Position numbers and translations under genes: made by a program. The notes under the pieces were generated by a model. The model saw nothing but the letters and a program-made list of their open reading frames with translations. It did no database searches and had not been told where the DNA came from. DNA of 5,058 nt from Candidatus Nitrosopumilus sp. (lineage in GTDB: Archaea; Thermoproteota; Nitrososphaeria; Nitrososphaerales; Nitrosopumilaceae): assembly GCA_029863665.1 (NCBI GenBank), contig JAOTUX010000105.1:1-5058 (forward strand), read 5' to 3'. Shown piece by piece: positions 1 through 5,058 of this stretch (its first letter is position 1; the number at the start of each line of letters is the position of its first letter).

Positions 1-592
1 CAAATGTAATTTCAGGATAGTCTTTTGATATCTCAGTACAAGATTTTGCAAACAATCCATCAGTAATTCGCATCACATTTGATTTGTGAACACATGTTAC
101 TTTTTTCTTAGAGTTTCTTTGCATTGCAGTCTCAAATGCATACTTCGCAATTCTTTTTGATGCATCTTCTGTAATTATTCTTAATGCCACTGCAGAATTA
201 CCTAGACTGAATTCCTTTCCGGTGTAAAGATCTTCAGTATTTTCTCTAACTATAACCATATCAATATCATCACGCAATGCAGGCATGTGGGGGTATGATT
301 TTGCAGGTCTGATGTTGGCATAAAGATCAAGTATTCGTCTTAACACAACTATTACATCAGCTGCACTCTCGCCAACTGGTGCCTTGAGACATGCATCAGA
401 TTGTTTTATTATATTTACAGTCTCATCAGGAAGTGCCTTTCCTGTTTGCTCAAGTGCCTTGTCTCCTGCAGATAATTTTGTTATCTCAAAATTCAAATCA
501 AATTTTTCATCAATAGTATTTAGTATAGATATTGCAGATTCAGATAATTCAGGGCCGATTCCATCGCCAGTGATTAAAGAGATTTTATACAT
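1..592 (-). CDS. leuB: 3-isopropylmalate dehydrogenase family protein, N-terminal 197 residues (3' end outside window)
   Basis: This is a member of the isocitrate/isopropylmalate dehydrogenase family. LeuB oxidises and decarboxylates 3-isopropylmalate with NAD+ in leucine synthesis, in the cytoplasm. The frame is open from ATG at 592 to the left edge with no stop, giving 197 codons; the family is usually about 335-360 residues, so roughly 140 or more are missing, including the Asp metal ligands. Visible motifs are the N-terminal GDGIGPE (residues 9-15), LRRILDLYANIRP (84-96) with R85 and R95 spaced like the substrate arginines of Thermus LeuB, VRENTEDLY (115-123) with R116 and the catalytic-type Y123, and HKSNVMRITDG (169-179) with the catalytic-type K170. 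It starts 32 nt after the leuA stop, and only a weak GTGGT precedes the ATG. Homoisocitrate or isocitrate dehydrogenase are close relatives; position next to leuA favours LeuB. Confidence 0.88.
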   Translation of the reverse strand, partial: MYKISLITGDGIGPELSESAISILNTIDEKFDLNFEITKLSAGDKALEQTGKALPDETVNIIKQSDACLKAPVGESAADVIVVLRRILDLYANIRPAKSYPHMPALRDDIDMVIVRENTEDLYTGKEFSLGNSAVALRIITEDASKRIAKYAFETAMQRNSKKKVTCVHKSNVMRITDGLFAKSCTEISKDYPEITF

Positions 593-624
593 AGTACCAC
601 ATCAAAGTTAAGGGAATTTTAGAA

Positions 625-2139
625 TTAGCTTACCTGTTTTTCTTTTAGCATCTTTTTGAGCATAATTCTGTTGATTCCATCAATTACTGCCTGGACACTA
701 GTAGTTACAATGTCTTCTCCGACTGACTTTGCTGAAATGCTGTTTCCCTGTGCATCTTCTACAACGATTGTAACCTCACATAATGCAGTAGAGCCGCCAG
801 AGATAGATGCCAAGCCATAGTCTTTGATTCGTAACTCTGAGATTTTTCCAGTAATCTTTTGGATTGCATTTAATGCTGCATCAACTGGTCCGACACCGTA
901 ATCAGTTCCGATAAAGTCATTTCCGTCAATGTTTAGTTTTACAAATGCATAAGGCATTGTTCCAATTCCAGTAGATACTGAAAAACCAGTTAATTGAACA
1001 ATTCTTTTAATTCCTTGATCACCTAAAACACCACTTGCAATAGAAAGTAATTCAACATCAGTGATTTGTTTTCCTTGATCACCCAAAATTTTGACTTTGT
1101 CAAGTATTTGTTGAGATTGTTCCTCAGTTGGAGTAACTCCATATTCTTCAAGAATGGCATTCATTCCATGAATTCCTGCATGTTTACCAACCTGAAGCCA
1201 TCGCTTTCGTCCAACCAATTCAGGACTGATTGGTTCATACGTTAGAGGGTTATTCAAAACTCCATGAGTATGGATGCCAGATTCGTGTCCAAATGCATTA
1301 TCACCAACAATAGCCTTGTTAGGTTGTACTTGAATTCCTACAATTTTTGAAACATATCTAGATGTTTCATAGATTAATTCAGATTTGATGTAAGTTTCAT
1401 ATTTTTGCTCATATGGCAAACATTGTAATGCCATGGAAAACTCCTCTAATGACGCATTACCTGCACGCTCACCGATTCCATTTATTGTAACATGTGCACA
1501 TTGTGCACCTGCATGAATTCCAGATAGTGCGTTTGCAACAGCCAATCCAAAGTCGTTATGACAATGAACACTAACTGGAAGTTTAGTTGCCTCAACTGCA
1601 TCTTTTGTAATCTCTGCAATGTATTCAGGAGTAGAATATCCCACAGTATCTGGAATATCAACTCTATCAGCTCCTGCTTTTGCAACCTCACCAAAGACTT
1701 TTTTCAAAAAGTCTCTATCAGTTCTAGTGGCATCTTCAGCTGAGAACTCTACTTGAAGTCCCAAGGATTTTCCATACTCTACTGCCTCAATTGCTTTTTC
1801 AAGTGCTTGGTCACGAGTCATTTTGAGTTTGTGCTCCAAGTGTATATCAGAAGTTGCAATGAATGTGTGAATGTAGTTTAATCCTCCTGCGACTGCAGCA
1901 TCAATGTCTTTTTTGTTTGCTCTAGCCAAACCTGCAATCTCACAAGATAGCCCCTCACTTGAGATCATTTTGACTGCTTTTAGTTCACCTTCAGAAATTA
2001 CAGGAAAGCCAGCTTCAATTGCATCAACTCCAAGTACATCAAGTTTTTTTGCAATTGCGAGTTTTTGTTCAGGAGATAATGAAATTCCAGGGGTTTGCTC
2101 ACCATCTCTTAATGTAGTGTCAAATATTCTAACTTTCAT
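625..2139 (-). CDS. leuA: 2-isopropylmalate synthase (alpha-isopropylmalate/homocitrate/citramalate synthase family)
   Basis: This 504-residue, full-length enzyme of the LeuA family condenses acetyl-CoA with 2-oxoisovalerate, the first committed step to leucine. The catalytic TIM barrel opens with FDTTLRDGEQTPG (residues 6-18), which supplies the conserved R11 and D12. It continues with the VEFSAEDATRTD strand (130-141), the IPDTVGY turn (162-168), the metal-binding HCHND (H192, H194), NGIGERAGN (220-228) and GDNAFGHESGIH (279-290). The C-terminal LeuA allosteric/dimer domain runs from about 375 to 495, with GVGPVDAAL (415-423) and the SGGSTAL segment (447-453); in the family this domain binds leucine for feedback inhibition. 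The ATG overlaps the ilvN stop as ATGA and is preceded by AGGAGTGG, which fixes the start. (R)-citramalate synthase (CimA) is a close alternative that sequence alone does not exclude. Confidence 0.92.
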   Translation of the reverse strand: MKVRIFDTTLRDGEQTPGISLSPEQKLAIAKKLDVLGVDAIEAGFPVISEGELKAVKMISSEGLSCEIAGLARANKKDIDAAVAGGLNYIHTFIATSDIHLEHKLKMTRDQALEKAIEAVEYGKSLGLQVEFSAEDATRTDRDFLKKVFGEVAKAGADRVDIPDTVGYSTPEYIAEITKDAVEATKLPVSVHCHNDFGLAVANALSGIHAGAQCAHVTINGIGERAGNASLEEFSMALQCLPYEQKYETYIKSELIYETSRYVSKIVGIQVQPNKAIVGDNAFGHESGIHTHGVLNNPLTYEPISPELVGRKRWLQVGKHAGIHGMNAILEEYGVTPTEEQSQQILDKVKILGDQGKQITDVELLSIASGVLGDQGIKRIVQLTGFSVSTGIGTMPYAFVKLNIDGNDFIGTDYGVGPVDAALNAIQKITGKISELRIKDYGLASISGGSTALCEVTIVVEDAQGNSISAKSVGEDIVTTSVQAVIDGINRIMLKKMLKEKQVS

Positions 2140-2618
2140 GTCCCACTCCTTTGTAATGCAGCAACACCTGTTCTTGCAACATCAATAATTCCAAAGGGTT
2201 TTGCCAATTCCTCAAACGCTTTGGTTTGATCAGGAGTGGCAGTCAACTCCACCATGATAGAATCCTTTTTTGCATCATGAATTTTGGCACCATATGCGTT
2301 TGCGAGTTTGTTTATCTCCATACTATCATTAGCATTACTTACCTTTATCTTAAAAAGACTAAGTTCTCGATATACTGTTTTGAGTTCATCTAATTGTTTG
2401 ACCTCCACAGTGTCAATCATCTTATCTAGTTGCTTTACAACCTGTGCCACTTGTTTTTCATCACCATATGTAGTAATAGTCATCCTAGAATAATCAGGAT
2501 TTTCAGTAACTCCAACTGAGATGCTGTCAATGTTGAAATTTCTAGATCTGAAAAGATGAGTTACCTTAAACAAGATTCCAGGTTTGTTTTCAACTAATAG
2601 AGTAAGAATTGCCCACAT
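2136..2618 (-). CDS. ilvN: acetolactate synthase small (regulatory) subunit
   Basis: This 160-residue regulatory subunit (called IlvN or IlvH) activates the catalytic subunit IlvB and, in characterised homologues, confers valine feedback inhibition. Residues 1-75 form an ACT domain beginning MWAILTLLVENKPG. N11, G14 and N29 occupy the positions implicated in valine binding in E. coli IlvH, so valine control is a reasonable inference. Residues about 80-158 are the C-terminal small-subunit domain (YRELSLFKIKV, then AKIHDAKKDSIMVELT, ending GVAALQRSGT). The length is normal for the family. The gene lies 9 nt downstream of the ilvB stop, with GTGAT five bases before the ATG as a short ribosome-binding match. 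Its stop overlaps the leuA start by 4 nt, so it is probably translationally coupled to both neighbours. The start aligns with the usual N-terminus of the family. Confidence 0.95.
   Translation of the reverse strand: MWAILTLLVENKPGILFKVTHLFRSRNFNIDSISVGVTENPDYSRMTITTYGDEKQVAQVVKQLDKMIDTVEVKQLDELKTVYRELSLFKIKVSNANDSMEINKLANAYGAKIHDAKKDSIMVELTATPDQTKAFEELAKPFGIIDVARTGVAALQRSGT
2143..2150 (-). promoter_or_regulatory. Ribosome binding site of leuA
   Basis: AGGAGTGG on the minus strand closely matches the archaeal Shine-Dalgarno consensus AGGAGGTG. Its GGAG core sits 6 nt before the leuA ATG, inside the 3' end of ilvN. It is the strongest ribosome site in the window and decides the leuA start at 2139. 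Confidence 0.75.
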
Positions 2619-2630
2619 GATTTATCACTA
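2619..2630 (-). other. Three consecutive in-frame stop codons between ilvB and ilvN
   Basis: ilvB ends with TAG (2630-2628), followed immediately in the same frame by TGA and TAA, one ATC codon, and then the ilvN ATG at 2618. The downstream ilvB frame and ilvN are therefore in phase, separated by three stops. GTGAT inside the stop series doubles as a short ribosome-binding match (complementary to the archaeal 16S rRNA 3' end AUCAC). This suggests tight termination combined with coupled re-initiation. Confidence 0.8.
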
Positions 2631-3629
2631 TGATGGCAATATCATATCCGCAAGCGAAGTTCCAGGTGCAACAAATGGTAATACGTCCTCTTCAGGATCA
2701 ATTGGAATATCAATTACAGTTGCAACATCACTGCTTAATGCAGTTTTAATTGCCCGGTCAAGTTCATCCATAGATTGTGCACGGATTCCTTGAGCACCAT
2801 AAGATTCTGCTAATTTAACATAATCAGGACATTTACCTTGATCTACTCCAATCATTCTTCTATTGTAGAAAGTTCTTTGCCATTGAGCTACCATTCCCAA
2901 TGTAAAGTTGTTTAAGAGAAATACAATCACAGGAATATCCTCCAAGACTGCAGTTGCAAGAGAATTTTCAGTCATACTAAAGCTACCATCTCCTGCAATA
3001 TCTACAACTGGGACATCAGGTTTTGCAACTTTGGCACCAATTGCTGCAGGGAATCCCCAACCCATAGTACCAAGACCAGTTGAACTAAAGAAAGTACCAG
3101 GTTGAATTACATCATAAAATAAGGATGCCCACATTTGATGTTGTCCTACTTCAGTAGTAACAATAGAGTCGGCAGGTAACAATTCTCGAAGTTTTCGTAA
3201 AATTTTTGCAGCGCCCATTTCACCTGGATGAAGCTTCAAATTTTCTTTCCAGTATTGTTTTGTCTCTTTGACATGTTTAACCCAAGTACTCTCTTCAGTT
3301 TTTTTAATCGCGCGTTGTAATAGTAGTTTTACCATCACTCTAAGGGATGCGCGGACATCTCCAACTACAGCAAGAGTAGTTGTTTGATTTTTACCAATTT
3401 CAGCAGGATCAACATCCATGTGAATAATTTTTAGACGCTTCTCAAAATCTTCAAAGGTTCCAACTGATCGGTCAGAGAATCTAGTTCCGATTGCCAATAC
3501 ACAATCAGCTTCTGCCATCATTTTATTTGCCTCTGCATGACCATGCATACCAATTGGACCTAATGACAATGGATGAGTTTCAGGAAATGCCCCCTTTCCT
3601 TTGAAAGTAGTAACAACAGGAAGCATCAA
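2628..3629 (-). CDS. ilvB: acetolactate synthase large subunit, C-terminal part (downstream of frameshift)
   Basis: This is the distal part of the catalytic acetolactate synthase subunit. The enzyme uses thiamine diphosphate, FAD and Mg2+ to condense two pyruvates, or pyruvate and 2-oxobutyrate. The 333-codon frame counted from an internal TTG at 3629 holds most of the central FAD-associated domain (KGKGAFPETHPLSLGPIGMHG, residues 10-30) and the whole TPP-binding domain. That domain shows TEVGQHQMW (159-167), the GDGSF...NN motif (213-241) that ligates Mg and diphosphate, and MVAQWQ (246-251). Homology continues upstream of 3629 to about 3716, reading LHSEKPIILAGGG, so the TTG is not a true start: it would delete the first strand of the central domain, and no ribosome site precedes it. 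It is the continuation of the 3689-4339 frame. The last codon is followed by TAG TGA TAA in a row, and ilvN follows in the same frame. Confidence 0.9.
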   Translation of the reverse strand: MMLPVVTTFKGKGAFPETHPLSLGPIGMHGHAEANKMMAEADCVLAIGTRFSDRSVGTFEDFEKRLKIIHMDVDPAEIGKNQTTTLAVVGDVRASLRVMVKLLLQRAIKKTEESTWVKHVKETKQYWKENLKLHPGEMGAAKILRKLRELLPADSIVTTEVGQHQMWASLFYDVIQPGTFFSSTGLGTMGWGFPAAIGAKVAKPDVPVVDIAGDGSFSMTENSLATAVLEDIPVIVFLLNNFTLGMVAQWQRTFYNRRMIGVDQGKCPDYVKLAESYGAQGIRAQSMDELDRAIKTALSSDVATVIDIPIDPEEDVLPFVAPGTSLADMILPS

Positions 3630-3688
3630 AGTTTCAGCAATAGCCTGTAATTCAGCAAAAGCTGATGAAATGATAGTTCCACCACCAG

Positions 3689-4339
3689 CTAAGATAATTG
3701 GTTTTTCTGAATGAAGTACATGTCAATTGCTTTTTCAATTGCAACAATATCAGGATCAGACCAAGGATGATAACCTTGAATTTTAAATTCATTAGGGAAT
3801 GTCATTGGCACTTCATTTGTTTGAACATCTTTTGGAATATCAATAAGTACAGGACCAGGTCTTCCAGTTTCTGCAATGTAAAACCCTTTTTTTACAACAT
3901 CAGGAATTTCTTCTGCAGTACGTGGTTGAAATGCATATTTTACAACAGGGTTTGCCATACCAATAATATCACTTTCTTGAAATGCATCTTTTCCAATCAT
4001 TTTAACAGGTACCTGACCAGTTACGGCAATCATAGGTGCAGAGTCAGCCTGGGCAGTTGCAATTCCAGTCAAGATATTAGTAGCACCAGGTCCGGATGTG
4101 GCAAAACAGACTCCAGGTTTTCTGCTAACTCGTCCAAAACCATCAGCCATATGGGCAGCAGATTGTTCATGTCGTACCAAAATATGTCTAATATCACATC
4201 TAGCAAATTCATCATACATTGGAAGATTTGCACCACCCGGTAAGCCAAAGACTTGTTTGACGCCTTCTTTTTCCATGGCTGTCATCAAGGCCTTTGCACC
4301 ACTCATAGTTTCCATTTTATTCATCAAATTTCTCTCCAT
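3689..4339 (-). CDS. ilvB: acetolactate synthase large subunit, N-terminal part (truncated by frameshift)
   Basis: This is the proximal part of IlvB, first gene of the operon. It carries the PYR domain of TPP enzymes: GAKALMTAMEKEGVKQVFG (residues 14-32), the LPGGANLPMYDEF loop, the catalytic glutamate E58 in RHEQSAAHMADGFGR, the SGPGATN motif, FQESDIIGMANPVVKY, and GRPGPVLIDIPKDVQ. Homology runs to AIDM at about residue 207. The frame then reads nine unrelated residues to a TAG at 3691-3689, while the correct continuation lies in the next frame. Restoring one base gives a single 570-residue protein (565 from the inner start), normal for IlvB. The start is uncertain: Met codons lie at 4339, 4324, 4315 and 4306. 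GGAGAG at 4337-4332, seven bases before the 4324 ATG, argues that 4324 is the true start. Confidence 0.9.
   Translation of the reverse strand: MERNLMNKMETMSGAKALMTAMEKEGVKQVFGLPGGANLPMYDEFARCDIRHILVRHEQSAAHMADGFGRVSRKPGVCFATSGPGATNILTGIATAQADSAPMIAVTGQVPVKMIGKDAFQESDIIGMANPVVKYAFQPRTAEEIPDVVKKGFYIAETGRPGPVLIDIPKDVQTNEVPMTFPNEFKIQGYHPWSDPDIVAIEKAIDMYFIQKNQLS
3713..3724 (-). other. ilvB: One-base frameshift site within ilvB
   Basis: On the minus strand the N-terminal frame reads GAC ATG TAC TTC ATT and runs into a stop. The family continuation LHSEKPIILAGGG begins with CTT CAT TCA, whose first C is base 3716. Only TA lies between ATG (3721-3719) and CTT, so one base is missing; ATG TTA CTT or ATG TAT CTT would restore the protein. 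There is no long homopolymer and no X XXY YYZ slippery heptamer, so programmed slippage is unlikely. The event is either a sequencing or assembly deletion or a genuine inactivating mutation. Confidence 0.88.
4332..4337 (-). promoter_or_regulatory. Ribosome binding site favouring the inner ilvB start at 4324
   Basis: GGAGAG lies seven bases before the ATG at 4324 and overlaps the more upstream ATG at 4339. If used, it makes the protein begin MNKMETMSG rather than MERNLMNKM. If the transcript is leaderless from near 4339, the upstream ATG could be used instead. Confidence 0.5.
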
Positions 4340-4363
4340 AATTTTAATGTGTTAAAATTTTAA
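4340..4363 (-). promoter_or_regulatory. AT-rich overlapping palindromes at the ilvB start, candidate promoter/operator
   Basis: Two inverted repeats overlap just upstream of the ilvB ATG. AATTTTAA (4340-4347) pairs with TTAAAATT (4352-4359) across a TGTG spacer, and TTAAAATTTTAA (4352-4363) is a perfect 12-bp palindrome. The second could act as a TATA-like element about 27 nt before a start near 4330, or as a binding site for a dimeric regulator such as an Lrp-type protein. AT-rich sequence makes such palindromes fairly easy by chance, and no regulator is visible nearby. Confidence 0.35.
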
Positions 4364-4392
4364 GTATGCTAAAGCAGATCAACAAGCAAGTC

Positions 4393-4401
4393 AGTATAAA
4401 G
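4393..4401 (-). promoter_or_regulatory. Candidate TATA box for the ilvB-ilvN-leuA-leuB operon
   Basis: CTTTATACT on the minus strand resembles the archaeal TATA consensus. Counting about 26 nt downstream puts transcription start near 4371, giving a leader of about 32 nt to the ATG at 4339 or 47 nt to the ATG at 4324. The bases just upstream (ATCCCA) are not a good purine-rich BRE, so the assignment is tentative. Confidence 0.35.
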
Positions 4402-4453
4402 TGGGATAGTTAATTCTGTGTTCATTGAAATCAAAAAAAGAATCATTTTGTAA

Positions 4454-4461
4454 TTTATAAA
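4454..4461. promoter_or_regulatory. Symmetric TATA-like element in the divergent intergenic region
   Basis: TTTATAAA is a self-complementary TATA-like octamer in the 193-bp region between ilvB and the plus-strand SnoaL-like gene. On the plus strand it would start transcription near 4484, leaving a leader of about 50 nt before 4533. On the minus strand it would start near 4431. Direction cannot be decided from the sequence. Confidence 0.35.
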
Positions 4462-4504
4462 GATTGTCAGAAAAATAATCGTGGTGTTATTTACCATTCA
4501 TAAG

Positions 4505-4512
4505 ACTTAAAC
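4505..4512 (+). promoter_or_regulatory. Candidate TATA box for a leaderless SnoaL-like transcript
   Basis: ACTTAAAC is centred about 25 nt before the ATG at 4533, the spacing expected if transcription begins at or next to the start codon. No Shine-Dalgarno match precedes that ATG (the upstream bases are CATATTTGAA), which fits a leaderless mRNA, a common arrangement in archaea. Confidence 0.4.
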
Positions 4513-4532
4513 TGATAATTTTCATATTTGAA

Positions 4533-4940
4533 ATGGCTATTTTGTCAGATAATGAAGAAATTATAAGAATTATTGAGACATTATTTCAAGCAGGAGTTAC
4601 AAAAGAGATGTCTTTACTAAAAGACATTCACCTAAACGATCCCAAATTTTCAAGCTTTAGTGATTTGCCACCATATGATCTCAAAGACTATCAAACTACA
4701 ATAGAACTTGAAGAATTACGATTTGTGAGTATCTCAGACTATACATATGAAATAAAAAATCCAAAAATCAGCATGTTTGACAATACTGCAGTTGTAGCAT
4801 TAGAACTGATTCAAAAAGGAATGCTAATAGATAACAAGGCATACACTGGAGAACACATGATAATTAATGGACGTGCAACATTTGTTTTGGTGAAACAACC
4901 AACGTGGAAAATTGCACACATTCATCTATCAAAGATATAG
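4533..4940 (+). CDS. SnoaL-like / NTF2-fold small protein of unknown function
   Basis: This 135-residue soluble protein has no signal peptide or membrane segment. Its layout fits the NTF2-like cone fold (SnoaL_3/DUF4440 type). A helical N-terminus (about 5-30, DNEEIIRIIETLFQAG) comes first, then a loop with FSSFSDLPPYDLKDY (about 39-53). Alternating strands follow (about 55-110, including FVSISDYTYEI and TAVVALELIQKGML), with a closing strand pair ATFVLVKQPTWKIAHIHLSKI (about 115-135). The WKIAHIHLS ending is characteristic of SnoaL_3-like proteins. Members range from enzymes to ligand-binding proteins, so no reaction can be assigned. It is transcribed divergently from the ilvB operon across 193 bp; a shared function is not indicated. 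The ATG at 4533 is chosen because homology-like sequence starts at once and a TATA-like element sits about 25 nt upstream. I believe similar proteins occur in other Thaumarchaeota, but this is from memory. Confidence 0.8.
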   Translation: MAILSDNEEIIRIIETLFQAGVTKEMSLLKDIHLNDPKFSSFSDLPPYDLKDYQTTIELEELRFVSISDYTYEIKNPKISMFDNTAVVALELIQKGMLIDNKAYTGEHMIINGRATFVLVKQPTWKIAHIHLSKI

Positions 4941-4945
4941 GGATG

Positions 4946-4956
4946 TTTAGTTTTTT
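4946..4956 (+). terminator. T-rich candidate terminator after the SnoaL-like gene
   Basis: TTTAGTTTTTT begins six bases after the stop codon, and further T6 runs recur in each downstream repeat. Archaeal termination typically occurs at such U-rich tracts without a hairpin, and none is seen here. The same T-runs could instead be the complement of Lys/Asn codons of a convergent gene. Confidence 0.35.
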
Positions 4957-5058
4957 GCAGGATTTGGATTGTTTTGATTAGGTTTGTTTTTTGATTTGTT
5001 TTGATTAGGTTTGTTTTTTGATTTGTTTTGATTAGGTTTGTTTTTTGATTTGTTTTAA
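4947..5058 (-). CDS. Possible 3' end of a convergent gene with NKSKNKPNQ repeats (partial, doubtful)
   Basis: Read on the minus strand, the 27-bp repeat encodes three exact copies of the nonapeptide NKSKNKPNQ, followed by NNPNPAKN and a TAA at 4949-4947. This is six bases beyond the stop of the convergent SnoaL-like gene. Lys/Asn/Pro/Gln-rich low-complexity tails of this kind are common protein C-termini, and the degenerate upstream DNA also stays in frame. Against coding: codon 5057-5055 is TAA where the repeat predicts CAA, a single base change two positions from the edge, and no start codon is visible. Another minus-strand frame stays open through the repeat (KTNQKTNLI units, ending near 4921) but overlaps the SnoaL-like gene. 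Function is unknown. Confidence 0.35.
4969..5056. repeat. Perfect 27-bp tandem repeat, about 3.3 copies
   Basis: Units start at 4976, 5003 and 5030 with GATTAGGTTTG, contain a T6 run, and end TTTGTTTT. The three full copies are identical base for base. Identity extends seven bases left of the first unit to 4969, and stops at 5057, where A replaces the expected G. A degenerate relative (GGATTTGGATTGTTTT, 4960-4975) lies just upstream. The period is a multiple of three and perfect identity suggests recent expansion. The window ends inside the next unit, so the array may be longer; a contig could break at such a tract. Confidence 0.95.

Noticed and set aside
384..611. Plus-strand frame opposite leuB
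   Set aside because: It lies antisense to a clear leuB frame with family motifs; its translation matches nothing recognisable.
1904..2188. Plus-strand frame opposite the 5' end of leuA and 3' end of ilvN
   Set aside because: It is a shadow of two real, well-conserved genes on the other strand.
2628..3629. The downstream ilvB frame as an independent gene starting at TTG 3629
   Set aside because: It would lack the first strand of the central domain, which is encoded in the same frame upstream to about 3716, and no ribosome site precedes it.
3713..3724. Programmed ribosomal frameshifting in ilvB
   Set aside because: A -1 shift would restore the frame, but the site has no slippery heptamer, and ilvB is not known to use recoding.
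3698..4243. 181-codon plus-strand frame opposite ilvB
   Set aside because: Long, but its Cys/Asn/Ser/Phe-rich composition is typical of antisense reading of an AT-rich gene, and it covers a conserved IlvB domain.
4340..4532. Riboswitch, T-box or leader-peptide attenuator upstream of ilvB
   Set aside because: No hairpin series, T-box-like motif or short frame rich in Leu/Val/Ile codons followed by a terminator was found; the candidate leader is only about 30-50 nt.
4969..5056. CRISPR array
   Set aside because: The units are directly adjacent with no spacers and are low-complexity T/G-rich sequence.

Overview
The window looks like a piece of an ammonia-oxidising archaeon of the Nitrosopumilus type (Thaumarchaeota/Nitrososphaerota). 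This is inferred from the AT-rich sequence, the archaeal style of the branched-chain amino acid enzymes, the TATA-like promoter elements, and a small SnoaL-like orphan protein of a kind I associate with this group. No rRNA, tRNA, CRISPR array or mobile element is visible.

From 1 to 4339 all genes lie on the minus strand and form one compact operon. In transcription order they are ilvB (acetolactate synthase catalytic subunit), ilvN (its ACT-domain regulatory subunit), leuA (2-isopropylmalate synthase family) and leuB (3-isopropylmalate dehydrogenase family, cut off by the left edge). ilvB and ilvN are 9 nt apart, ilvN and leuA overlap by 4 nt (ATGA), and leuA and leuB are 32 nt apart. IlvB and IlvN start valine, leucine and isoleucine synthesis. 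LeuA and LeuB divert the valine precursor 2-oxoisovalerate to leucine. ilvC, ilvD and leuCD are not in the window.

ilvB is interrupted by a one-base frameshift near 3716-3722 that splits it into a 216-codon and a 333-codon reading frame. Everything around the lesion is intact, so a sequencing or assembly indel is the simplest explanation. A real mutation cannot be excluded from one sequence.

From 4340 to 4532 is a 193-bp AT-rich divergent promoter region with several TATA-like elements and two overlapping palindromes next to the ilvB start. From 4533 to 4940 on the plus strand is a 135-residue SnoaL/NTF2-like protein of unknown function, probably made from a leaderless transcript.

The right end (4969-5056) is a perfect 27-bp tandem repeat of about 3.3 copies. 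The unit is nine codons long. Read on the minus strand it gives three copies of the hydrophilic nonapeptide NKSKNKPNQ, followed by a short tail and a stop at 4947. It may be the 3' end of a convergent gene entering from the right, but the last codon before the edge is an in-frame TAA where the repeat predicts CAA. Overall this is ordinary biosynthetic core genome with two local anomalies, the ilvB frameshift and the terminal repeat. I see no evidence of a new biological system.
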